Positions 23,472-29,829 are shown, numbered from the stretch's first letter. The stretch is DNA of 30,278 nt from VFZS01 sp964353255 (GCA_964353255.1 CAYGVJ010000065.1:1-30278), one strand, 5' to 3'. Made by a program: numbers and translations. The notes: a model not told the origin generated them from the sequence alone.

Positions 23472-26018
23472 ATGAAACTGCGAAGCTGCGGTCCGTCGCT
23501 GTCTGTGTGGATATGCCTGGCTGCGGTCGGCGCGATTCAAGCCGCGCCGCACACGAAGGTCGTCAAACTCGCGGTCACGAATCCAACCGCCGAGAACCGT
23601 CCGGCCGAGAATGTCAGCGTGCGGGTGGCCGACCTGAAACGCATCGCGCCCGATTTCAGGGCGGGCGACGCCATCGTCACCACCAGTGACGCCGGCACGC
23701 TGGATGAAGACGCGCGCACGCTCCAGACGGCGGAGCTGGTGTCGCAGGCCGACGATCTGGACGGCGACGGCAAGTACGACGAGCTGGCCTTTCAGATTGA
23801 TCTGAAGCCGAAGCAAACCCGGATTGTGACGCTTGCTTATGGCGACACTCCGACGATCAGCCGTCTTCGCGGTAATTACCCCCAACGTGCGCACACCAAG
23901 TTCACGCTGAAATTCGAGGGCCTCGGTTGGGAATCCGAGCTGACCGCCTGGCGGATCTATTTCGACAAGCGGAACGCGATCGATCTGTATGGCAAGCGGC
24001 GTCCGGGCCTGTATCTGGAGCTGTTCGGCTCTCCCGAGTACAACTATCATGCGGAGTCTCCGCTGGGCCGCGACATCTTCAGGATTGGCGACGCGCTGGG
24101 CATCGGCGCCGTCGGCGCCTGGATGAACGGCGGGGCGGTGAGAGTGGCCGACGTGGCGGAGCGGAAATGGCGGATCATCAGCGACGGCCCCCTTCGCGCG
24201 ATCGCGGAACTCCAGTACCAGGGCTGGAAGATCGGGGGCCGCACCGTGGATCTGGTGAGCCGCATAACTATGTGGGCGGGAGAGCGCGGGTTTGAGCACC
24301 GGATCCTCGTGAAGAGCGCCGATGGCCTCACGCTGGTGACCGGGCTGCCGAAAAAAGCGGGGGTAGAAGCGATTTCAGCGCCTGGGGCGCCGGATTCGGT
24401 TCAGGTGCTGGCTACCTGGGGACACCAGGCGTTGGAACCCGGCGCGACGGCCACCGAAGCGCTGCCGGACCAGAACCTCGGGTTGATGGTGCTCATCTCG
24501 AAGGAGGACTCCGCCGGCGGCCTGTCCGACGGCGCCAATCACCTCATCCGGCTGGCGCCCCAGAACGGGACAGCGCGCTGGTACGTGGCGGCGCTGTGGG
24601 ATCAGGAAGGAAGCGAGAACCTCGTGGTGTCGGCGAAGACTCCGGCACAGCGGCTTCACGGCGGCACGCTCGCTACCCCGCCCACGGCCCCGCCGAACCG
24701 CGACGATTTCCTTTCCCTGGTGACCGCGATGAGCGGCCGCATCGGCGCGCCGGCGACCCTCAAGCTGCTCTCGAGCCAGGCTGCGCCGCAGCCGGCGCCT
24801 CCCGACACGCTGTCGCCCGGAACCAGCCGGACCTATGGGCAGGCGATTGAACTGCTGCGCCAGGCCGCTGACCGGACGGCCAGGAAGTGGGAGCCCGTAA
24901 TCACCGCCATGCCGGCGGGTACGGCGGATAGGTCCAGCGGTCTGGGCTTCTTCACCGACGGCGACCACAATACCGGCGAGTGGAGGGAACAGAAGGGCTA
25001 TTTCTGGACCGGCTCTTTCTGGGTCGGCGAGCTGTGGAAGCTGTTCGAGTATACCGGTGAGGAGCGCTACCGCCGTTGGGCCGAGCTGTGGAATTCGCGC
25101 CTGCTGGGCACTGAGGCACAGCAGAACCACGACGTGGGTTTCCTGAACTTCTACTCGTCCGCCCTGGCCTACGAGATCACCAAGGACCCGAAATACCGCG
25201 CTGGCGTGATGCGGGCCGCGGAGCGCTTGAAGCAACTCTACAACCCGGCAACCGAGTTGGTCGCTGCCTGGGCGGTGAATGGGGACGACACGATCATCGA
25301 CACGATGATGAACCTCCAGATCTGGTACCGGGCCTCGCGCTTGAGCGGCGACCCGCAGTGGCGCTTACTGGCTCTGAAGCACGCGCTCAAGTCGGCTCAG
25401 TGGCTGGTGCGCGAGGATGGCTCGGTGATTCAGTCCATTCACTACAATCCGGGCGACAACCGCCAGGTCTTCACCTCCAGCGGGAGCACCGTGGCGTACC
25501 CCAACAGCGCGCCGCCTGCGGCCAGAGTGTTCACGCACACGCACCAGGGCTTTGCCGCCGATACGTCCTGGGGGCGCGGCACCGCGTGGGCGCTCTACGG
25601 CTTCGCGGAGGCGTACCGGGCCACCCAGCATCCCCAACTGCTGACCACGGCGGAGAAGATGGCGGCGTTCGTTCTGAACCACCTGCCGGAGGATGGCGTG
25701 ACGTGGTACGACTTCGGGGATGAGGGAGTCCACTTCCGGAATCGCGACACCTCGGCGGCGGCGTTGATCGCCGGCGGGCTGCTCAGCCTGTCCGAACTCA
25801 CGCCGGACCGGGCGCGCGCGGCCGAGTATCGCGGCCAATGCGAACGCATCGTGCGGTCTCTGATCGACCGGTATCTCACGCCCGTGGGCGCGGACGACAA
25901 GACGCCCCCCGGCGTGCTCCGGCACGGTTGCGCCACGCGTCCCTCCGACGGCATGCTGACCTACGGCGATTACTACCTTCTGGAGACGCTGCTCCGGCTG
26001 GCGCGCCCGAAGCCATAA
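23472..26018 (+). CDS. DUF4861 domain fused to GH88 unsaturated glucuronyl hydrolase
   Basis: 848 residues. ATG 23472 follows GGAGGG with an 11-nt spacer; GTG 23460 overlaps that RBS. A signal peptide (about 8-26) is followed by about 350 residues of DUF4861 type (SVRVADLKRIAPDF, then DLDGDGKYDELAFQIDL and AWRIYFDKRNAIDLYGKR). From about 430 a complete alpha/alpha barrel of GH88 follows, with the expected catalytic aspartates in NHDVGF (Asp554) and IIDTMMN (Asp610) and the closing SDGMLTYGDYYLLETLLRL. GH88/GH105 enzymes hydrate the 4,5-unsaturated uronic acid left by polysaccharide lyases. The fusion puts both activities in one exported protein, probably acting on pectin- or glycosaminoglycan-like oligosaccharides. 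Two separate genes is the usual state, as far as I know. Confidence 0.88.
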   Translation: MKLRSCGPSLSVWICLAAVGAIQAAPHTKVVKLAVTNPTAENRPAENVSVRVADLKRIAPDFRAGDAIVTTSDAGTLDEDARTLQTAELVSQADDLDGDGKYDELAFQIDLKPKQTRIVTLAYGDTPTISRLRGNYPQRAHTKFTLKFEGLGWESELTAWRIYFDKRNAIDLYGKRRPGLYLELFGSPEYNYHAESPLGRDIFRIGDALGIGAVGAWMNGGAVRVADVAERKWRIISDGPLRAIAELQYQGWKIGGRTVDLVSRITMWAGERGFEHRILVKSADGLTLVTGLPKKAGVEAISAPGAPDSVQVLATWGHQALEPGATATEALPDQNLGLMVLISKEDSAGGLSDGANHLIRLAPQNGTARWYVAALWDQEGSENLVVSAKTPAQRLHGGTLATPPTAPPNRDDFLSLVTAMSGRIGAPATLKLLSSQAAPQPAPPDTLSPGTSRTYGQAIELLRQAADRTARKWEPVITAMPAGTADRSSGLGFFTDGDHNTGEWREQKGYFWTGSFWVGELWKLFEYTGEERYRRWAELWNSRLLGTEAQQNHDVGFLNFYSSALAYEITKDPKYRAGVMRAAERLKQLYNPATELVAAWAVNGDDTIIDTMMNLQIWYRASRLSGDPQWRLLALKHALKSAQWLVREDGSVIQSIHYNPGDNRQVFTSSGSTVAYPNSAPPAARVFTHTHQGFAADTSWGRGTAWALYGFAEAYRATQHPQLLTTAEKMAAFVLNHLPEDGVTWYDFGDEGVHFRNRDTSAAALIAGGLLSLSELTPDRARAAEYRGQCERIVRSLIDRYLTPVGADDKTPPGVLRHGCATRPSDGMLTYGDYYLLETLLRLARPKP

Positions 26019-26062
26019 GCGCGGATTCTGGCCTTGTTTGATGGCGTGCGACAGGCGAGCGC

Positions 26063-26100
26063 TGGTGAGCCGGCCGGGACTCGAACCCGGGAGGCTCTGC
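26063..26100 (-). repeat. tRNA-Lys 3'-end fragment, distal attachment-site copy
   Basis: These 38 bp match the 3' part of the tRNA-Lys gene at 30223-30260 at 36 of 38 positions, including the T arm and terminal CCA; the two differences are adjacent. Beyond 26100 nothing tRNA-like continues, so it is a displaced 3' end rather than a gene. It marks the far border of an island inserted in the tRNA. Confidence 0.8.
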
Positions 26101-26153
26101 GCGCCGAACTGCCAGTAGGATGCGTCGTTTTCTAGCTCCCCGGTGAGGAGTGC

Positions 26154-26159
26154 TATGAT
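26154..26159 (+). promoter_or_regulatory. -10-like TATGAT upstream of the antitoxin gene
   Basis: TATGAT ends 9 nt before GTG 26169, so the transcript would be leaderless or nearly so. Confidence 0.35.
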
Positions 26160-26168
26160 TGAGATGCC

Positions 26169-26372
26169 GTGGGGAACGCTACGTTGCTGGCCAAGTCCCA
26201 GACCATCAAGATCGGCAGGGAGCCGCTGGTACTCGTTCCCTTATCCCTGTGGCGCAAAGTGGAAGACGTCCTCGAGGACCAGGAGGCGCTCGCCTCGAAG
26301 CGCTATCTCCGCCGCATCCGCCAGGCGCGAAAGGACATCGCGGCCGGAAAGGCGGTCCACCCGTTCCGGTAG
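26169..26372 (+). CDS. Antitoxin of a decayed RelE-type toxin-antitoxin pair
   Basis: 67 residues from GTG 26169. TIKIGREPLVLVPLSLWRKVEDVLEDQEAL, followed by RYLRRIRQARKDIAAGKAV, resembles Phd/YefM-like antitoxins, in which a short DNA-binding beta-helix head is followed by a toxin-neutralising helix. The start lacks a clear RBS; a -10-like TATGAT 9 nt upstream suggests a leaderless mRNA. The partner toxin gene right after it is reduced to its 3' end. Confidence 0.65.
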   Translation: MGNATLLAKSQTIKIGREPLVLVPLSLWRKVEDVLEDQEALASKRYLRRIRQARKDIAAGKAVHPFR

Positions 26373-26373
26373 C

Positions 26374-26460
26374 CGATGGAGATTGCCTTTCGTGCTCTCT
26401 ACCGAGGGCGAAACCCTTTTGGTCCTGGCCGTGGGCCACCGTAGAGAGATCTACCGCTGA
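26374..26460 (+). pseudogene. 3' remnant of a RelE-type toxin gene
   Basis: The frame from 26374 reads RWRLPFVLSTEGETLLVLAV and ends GHRREIYR-stop, the standard C-terminus of RelE toxins (xVLAVGHRREVYR). Only about 28 codons remain, starting directly after the antitoxin stop, so the first about 60 residues and the start codon have been lost. Confidence 0.68.
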
Positions 26461-26484
26461 GTTGGCAGCGAGACATGAGGGATT

Positions 26485-26498
26485 CTGGTGAGCCGGCC
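26485..26498 (-). repeat. Short third copy of the tRNA-Lys 3'-end core
   Basis: CTGGTGAGCCGGCC repeats, in the same orientation, the first 14 bp of the 26062-26075 copy; the tRNA copy shares 13 of these. The match stops where C-run and T-run sequence begins. It divides the island into a 0.4-kb toxin-antitoxin part and a 3.7-kb cargo part. Confidence 0.55.
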
Positions 26499-26531
26499 CC
26501 CCTTTTTCCGGAGTAAGCAGTGATGGCCGCG

Positions 26532-26565
26532 AACCGCTTGGGCTCTTTCGAGCCCAAGCGGTTTT
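26532..26565 (+). terminator. Rho-independent terminator, 14-bp stem
   Basis: AACCGCTTGGGCTC (26532-26545) pairs perfectly with GAGCCCAAGCGGTT (26550-26563) around TTTC and ends in a TTTT run (26562-26565). It would end plus-strand transcripts from the toxin-antitoxin remnant. Confidence 0.7.
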
Positions 26566-26606
26566 GCTCCGCTTGCAACTCGCGCGCACGTGCGGGCTGC
26601 GGGTTT

Positions 26607-26629
26607 CAAGTGGCCAATTTGGCCACTTG
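26607..26629. repeat. Perfect 10-bp inverted repeat with 3-nt centre
   Basis: CAAGTGGCCA (26607-26616) and TGGCCACTTG (26620-26629) flank ATT. There is no convincing T-run on either side, so an operator or a protein-binding site of the mobile element is as likely as a terminator. Apart from the terminator at 26532 and the core copy at 26485, the 26461-26720 stretch holds nothing else I can identify. Confidence 0.5.
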
Positions 26630-26720
26630 ATTTTCGGTCACCTCCGTGTGCCGTCTCCGGGTGCTTGAGCAGGTAGAGCCGTAAGTTCGGGAAGGGGCTA
26701 CTTTGGACGCCGGGAATCCT

Positions 26721-26849
26721 CTAAGGGTTGGGCTTTGGGGGTGGAGGAGGTGGAGGCGGCCTCGGCGGCGGCGGCGCTGGCTTTGGCATAGGAGGCCAAT
26801 TCTTCACGAGGCGTTGTGGAGGCGGAGGTACAGGCTCTGGCTTACTCAT
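26721..26849 (-). CDS. 42-residue poly-proline protein, coupled to the two-TM protein
   Basis: ATG 26849 overlaps the end of the upstream gene by 8 nt (ATGAGTAA). Twenty-four of its 42 residues are proline: it begins MSKPEPVPPPPQRLVKNW, has a central PKPAPPPP, then eight consecutive prolines and ends KPNP. It has no hydrophobic segment. The overlap means both proteins are made from one mRNA by translational coupling, which argues for a functional partnership. The P-rich tract could span periplasm or bind SH3-like or PDZ-like modules, but this is inference. I do not know a named family. Confidence 0.6.
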   Translation of the reverse strand: MSKPEPVPPPPQRLVKNWPPMPKPAPPPPRPPPPPPPPKPNP

Positions 26850-27327
26850 GCTGAGTCGTCAGATGATATAGGCTGAACACACGATCTTGCCACTTCCCCA
26901 GGAGTTTCTGATCGTTGGGAGCGTCCGTGGTGGCCAATTCCGAAGGCTCGTTTTCCCGCTCCATGATCTTGTCTAGCTGGGATTCGGAGTCCTCATCGCT
27001 CGCGTGGTTCCAAAGGCGATCATATTGCGTTGCGATCTCCCTCCACGCTGAATGTAGTCGCGCCATGGTTGCTATTCGTCTGTCCAGATTGACTGCCATC
27101 GCATATGCAGTTGCGCCAGCAACCACTAACGCCAGCATCAAGGGAACCCACTGCGGGGCCTTGGCAATTATGGTGGCAGCAGCTCCAGAAGAGAAGAAGA
27201 AAGACACCCCGGTGATCCACTGCTTGCGGCGCGTGTAACGAGAGGCCAGATCACCAAAATAGAGAGAGCGTGCTTCTGCTGCCAGCATGCTTTCCCACAC
27301 ATGCTTGATTTGGAATTCACTGAGCAC
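26842..27327 (-). CDS. Two-TM protein, SLATT-effector-like
   Basis: 161 residues. GTG 27327 is preceded by GGAGGG with a 7-nt spacer, and an extended -10 lies 20 nt further up. The N-terminal amphipathic helix (ARSLYFGDLASRYTRRKQW) is followed by two transmembrane helices (about 37-56 and 60-80) and a charged helical C-terminus (HSAWREIATQYDRLWNH, then acidic). This arrangement resembles the SLATT/DUF4231-type two-TM proteins proposed as pore-forming effectors of nucleotide-sensing defence systems. No sensor gene (SMODS, SLOG) is present in the window. The codon use is visibly less GC-rich (55-57% in the lines I counted) than in the flanks, consistent with transfer. Confidence 0.65.
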   Translation of the reverse strand: MLSEFQIKHVWESMLAAEARSLYFGDLASRYTRRKQWITGVSFFFSSGAAATIIAKAPQWVPLMLALVVAGATAYAMAVNLDRRIATMARLHSAWREIATQYDRLWNHASDEDSESQLDKIMERENEPSELATTDAPNDQKLLGKWQDRVFSLYHLTTQHE

Positions 27328-27346
27328 AGATTGTCCCTCCAGCCCG

Positions 27347-27355
27347 ATTATACCA
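27347..27355 (-). promoter_or_regulatory. Extended -10 promoter TGGTATAAT
   Basis: On the minus strand TGGTATAAT (27355-27347) combines the TGN extension with a consensus TATAAT, 19 nt before GTG 27327 and with the GGAGGG RBS in between. It drives the two-TM and poly-proline genes. Confidence 0.6.
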
Positions 27356-27444
27356 CCTCACGCCAGCAGTTCCGAGAGATGTCCGAAACGGGCACGCGCC
27401 TGGATCGCCCGCCAGGGGGTAGCCCCCCAGGTGCCTTCTGCGGT

Positions 27445-27608
27445 GCCCCGATTGCACCACGGGCTTGTGGTGCGCGGCGGCGGGGCTTCCCGGCCGGTGG
27501 GCACAAAAAAGCCCCAGGCGCGGGCCTGGGGCGGGACTGAAGGGGAAACCCGCCGGGCGCCCAGACCCGGCGGGGCTGAGGGGGATAGCCGAAGTTCGCC
27601 CACCGGCC
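27445..27608 (+). ncRNA. Highly structured non-coding element (hairpin plus three-way junction)
   Basis: A closing stem GGCCGGTGGGC (27492-27502) / GCCCACCGGCC (27598-27608) is perfect over 11 bp. Inside it are two perfect 9-bp hairpins: GCCCCAGGC / GCCTGGGGC (27511-27532) and CCCGCCGGG / CCCGGCGGG (27549-27574). Just upstream GCACCAC / GTGGTGC (27454-27473) is enclosed by GCCCCG / CGGGGC (27445-27486). More GC-rich pairings lie at about 27391-27435. AAAAAA at 27505-27510 makes the first inner hairpin a terminator on the minus strand. No protein-like frame spans it. It could be a structured RNA, a cis-regulatory leader of the following operon, or a replication or transfer site. Confidence 0.4.
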
Positions 27609-27651
27609 AGGGCAAAGGGGTACCATTGCCAGCATCAGGAGGTGAAGGACC

Positions 27652-28320
27652 ATGGAGACGTGGGTGAAGGCTGCCGTGCAGGGCGCGGCGTGCGGGCTGG
27701 TGTTCGGGATGGTGGTGCTGATCGGCGGGCGGGTCTGGCAGCCGGCTGTGCCTGAGGTGGTGCGGGCCAGACGTTTCGAGGTGGTGGATAAGGATGGGAA
27801 CACGCGAGTGAGGCTAGGACCAGGCATGAAAAAAGACTGGGATATGCCCGTTGATGGCTTGGTACTCTACGATGGGACTGGAAAAGCACGGGCGGCTCTA
27901 TGGGTTTTCCCTAATGGCAGCACAGAACTGGCACTCTATGATGGGGCGGAGCGTCAACGGGTCAGTCTCGCCGCCCTCAGTCTCGCCGTCCCCTTTGGAG
28001 TTGAACACACTGGATCGGAGGCGAATGCACAACTCAAGTTCCTGGATTCGGCAGGGAACCCGCGGGCGGGCCTGAGCCTGCACAGTGATGGAGGCCCGTG
28101 GCTGGACTTCCAGGACGCGACGGGGATGATACGGGCAAGCCTGAACCTGATGGACGACAGCAGCCCGTCGCTGCGGTTGTGGGACAAGAAAGGAACATCC
28201 AGAGCGGTTCTAGGGACGACCAGTCTTCGAACCGTCAAGACGGCAGAGGTCAGGATGCGACCTGAATCCTCGGTGGTGCTGTTCGATAAAGACGGGACGG
28301 TGATCTGGCAAGCCCCGTAG
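27652..28320 (+). CDS. Membrane-anchored beta-repeat protein, GxVIWxAP C-terminus
   Basis: 222 residues. AGGAGG lies 10 nt before ATG 27652. One N-terminal transmembrane anchor (about 6-26) is followed by tandem units of about 20-30 residues with the pattern LxLxDxxGKxRAxL (FEVVDKDGNTRVRLG; LVLYDGTGKARAALWV; LKFLDSAGNPRAGLSL; LRLWDKKGTSRAVLG) and a final VVLFDKDGTVIWQAP. This repeat is known to me from uncharacterised bacterial proteins; it should form a beta-sheet stack or solenoid outside the membrane. A truncated paralogue lies 0.7 kb downstream. It heads the plus-strand gene chain of the island and has no assigned function. Confidence 0.72.
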   Translation: METWVKAAVQGAACGLVFGMVVLIGGRVWQPAVPEVVRARRFEVVDKDGNTRVRLGPGMKKDWDMPVDGLVLYDGTGKARAALWVFPNGSTELALYDGAERQRVSLAALSLAVPFGVEHTGSEANAQLKFLDSAGNPRAGLSLHSDGGPWLDFQDATGMIRASLNLMDDSSPSLRLWDKKGTSRAVLGTTSLRTVKTAEVRMRPESSVVLFDKDGTVIWQAP

Positions 28321-28399
28321 CCGTGGCCTGAAGCGGCTGGCCTGGCTGCGCGCATAGACGTCACGCTCCGTGCGGAGCGCGTGAACTGGGACGGACGAA

Positions 28400-28990
28400 A
28401 TGGACGAGCACGAGAAGCAAAAACAACAAGTGCTGACCGAGGCCGAGAAGGCCGAGATCGCAAGGAAGGAAGAAGAACTCCTGGCGGGATGGTTTCGGAA
28501 TCTGCCAGAGGAAGAAGCAGAGGCGTGGTTGGATGCCCACATTGAAGACCTGGAAGCCCTAGGTGACCAAGCACAGACGGAGCTAGGCGATTGGGAAACC
28601 GTGGCGCGGGTGGCAAGACCGCTGATCCGGGAACATCCAGGTATGCGGCTCGGGGAAGCGATTCAGATTATCAGGAAGAAGGAACACAAAACCCTAGCCG
28701 AAGCAGAAGCCTTGGATGCCTTCCAGCGCATTTTAAGAAGAGGACTAGCGGCGCAATTCGTGAAAGCGAGGCGGGCGGCGCCGGATAACCTGCGCGCCAA
28801 GGGCGGGCGCGAGTCCGGGCGGGCAGACTTGCTCTTCTGCTTGCTGCTGGCTCTGCTGGCGTCCTTCATCGTGGCCGGCGCGTGGGAGTTGGGAGTGAAG
28901 CTGGCAATGTGGGGCCTGCTGGCGGTCTTGGCGGTCAAGTCCTGGATAGCGGTGAAGAAGTGGTGGACGCGGCGGGGAAGGGGCGGGTAA
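28400..28990 (+). CDS. Protein with charged helical N-terminus and C-terminal two-TM region
   Basis: 196 residues. The N-terminal half is rich in Glu, Lys and Ala (KQKQQVLTEAEKAEIARKEE) and probably a coiled coil; residues about 144-185 hold two hydrophobic helices (LLFCLLLALLASFIVAGAW, LAMWGLLAVLAVKSWIAV), followed by a basic end KKWWTRRGRGG. That basic end is encoded by DNA that in another frame belongs to the downstream repeat protein, so it may have been acquired by a deletion fusion. The RBS is weak. A 7-bp inverted repeat CGCTCCG / CGGAGCG (28364-28379) lies upstream. Family unknown. Confidence 0.68.
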   Translation: MDEHEKQKQQVLTEAEKAEIARKEEELLAGWFRNLPEEEAEAWLDAHIEDLEALGDQAQTELGDWETVARVARPLIREHPGMRLGEAIQIIRKKEHKTLAEAEALDAFQRILRRGLAAQFVKARRAAPDNLRAKGGRESGRADLLFCLLLALLASFIVAGAWELGVKLAMWGLLAVLAVKSWIAVKKWWTRRGRGG

Positions 28991-29214
28991 TGCTGAGCGT
29001 GCTCCCCAGCGGAACCTTAGCCTTGGGCTTGTACGACGCGGCGGGGAAGACGCGGGTAGCCCTGATCCTGCCCCGTGACGGAAACCCGGGCCTGGATTTG
29101 TACGACGCAGCGGGGAAGAGGCGGGCAGCCCTGATGCTGCTCCTTGACGGAAGCCCGGGAGCCGTCCTGGAGTTATACGACGCGGCGGGGAAGGTGATCT
29201 GGCGAGCCCCGTAG
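28990..29214 (+). CDS. Truncated paralogue of the beta-repeat protein
   Basis: From ATG 28990, which overlaps the preceding TAA as TAATG, 74 residues give LGLYDAAGKTRVALIL, LDLYDAAGKRRAALML and LELYDAAGKVIWRAP: the same repeat and the same C-terminal signature as the 27652 protein. The DNA shows GACGCGGCGGGGAAG (one substitution in the third copy) at 28966, 29035, 29104 and 29179, spacings 69, 69 and 75 bp. The first unit lies upstream of ATG 28990 inside the previous gene, so the gene has lost its 5' part, including any membrane anchor. It may be a coupled soluble protein or a dying fragment. Confidence 0.5.
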   Translation: MLSVLPSGTLALGLYDAAGKTRVALILPRDGNPGLDLYDAAGKRRAALMLLLDGSPGAVLELYDAAGKVIWRAP

Positions 29215-29227
29215 CTGCCGGGCGGCC

Positions 29228-29314
29228 ATGGCGCGGTGGGGCGGCGGGAAGAAGCAACAGAAGGCCGTCCCACCGCAGAAGTCGGGACTGAAGGGCGGGA
29301 GGCCCAAGAAATGA
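29228..29314 (+). CDS. 28-residue basic peptide with GRPKK end
   Basis: ATG 29228 opens MARWGGGKKQQKAV and ends GLKGGRPKK before TGA 29312-29314, which overlaps the next gene's ATG as ATGA. Its last residues resemble an AT-hook core (GRPKK). The start-stop overlap and lysine-rich composition argue for translation, but length and lack of known homologues keep confidence low. Confidence 0.35.
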   Translation: MARWGGGKKQQKAVPPQKSGLKGGRPKK

Positions 29315-29829
29315 GTAGCAGTTCGATGCATGAGGACTTCAGGCGTGTCGGCGACCTTGAACCCATCGGCGTAGCCTTGGCGCGGTATGCTGAGGCCCTG
29401 TCTCCGGGTGGGGCTTTTCAAAAGGAAGGTGGAAGGTGGATCTATCGGCCGCACAACTTCATTACTTTCCGGGTTCAGCCCAGAATAGGGGGAATCCTAT
29501 TAACGCTTTCAGGCCATCCGATCCATTACAAGGAACGAGCCGCGAAGGCTGGTTTCTACGAAGACTGGCTGAAGACGGGTTCCGAGATGGCGAGCTACAC
29601 CACATATTCGATCACGGATGCCAGCCAACTCTTGGCGGCGGCCCAATTCATCAAGTGGGCATCTGAATACGGCCGAAAGGGCCGAAAGCTGAGAGGCGGC
29701 CCCAGCAGGAGCCAGGATGAGCAGGCCGCCCGCAGGTACTCCCCCGAGGAAATCCTAGCTATGGTACAAAGGGTCACGCGGGAGGTCAAAGCCAGTTCTA
29801 GCGGGAACGAGAGCTGCACGCCGAGATGA
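29311..29829 (+). CDS. Hypothetical protein in the island gene chain
   Basis: 172 residues. ATG 29311 is preferred over an in-frame start at 29236 because GGGAGG lies 8 nt upstream and the ATG overlaps the preceding stop. A mixed alpha/beta domain (WIYRPHNFITFRVQPRIGG, then ILLTLSGHPIHY and FYEDWLKTGSEMASYTTYSI) is followed by a charged, probably disordered region and a last helix (SPEEILAMVQRVTREVKAS). No signal or membrane segment is visible, so it is cytoplasmic. I do not recognise the family. Confidence 0.62.
   Translation: MSSSSMHEDFRRVGDLEPIGVALARYAEALSPGGAFQKEGGRWIYRPHNFITFRVQPRIGGILLTLSGHPIHYKERAAKAGFYEDWLKTGSEMASYTTYSITDASQLLAAAQFIKWASEYGRKGRKLRGGPSRSQDEQAARRYSPEEILAMVQRVTREVKASSSGNESCTPR

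Noticed and set aside
26063..26140. A second complete tRNA gene
   Set aside because: Only the 3' 38 nt are tRNA-like. The neighbouring bases cannot form an anticodon loop, D arm or acceptor partner.
26143..26373. Single plus-strand protein spanning the antitoxin and toxin remnants
   Set aside because: Only its last part (from 26374) is toxin-like. Before that, the antitoxin in another frame explains the sequence.
27445..27608. Integron attC site or CRISPR array
   Set aside because: No GTTRRRY / RYYYAAC core sites, no integrase and no regularly spaced direct repeats. The structure is nested inverted repeats.
27301..27667. Plus-strand reading frames in the structured segment
   Set aside because: Composition follows the GC-rich hairpins, with no RBS and no protein-like pattern.
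28882..28989. Longer start for the truncated repeat protein
   Set aside because: The translation from 28882 up to VVDAAGK is the upstream two-TM gene read out of frame, with no resemblance to the repeat family.
28966..29200. CRISPR-like array of short repeats
   Set aside because: The 69-75 bp periodicity is coding: in frame it gives YDAAGK repeats, and the spacers are themselves similar to each other.
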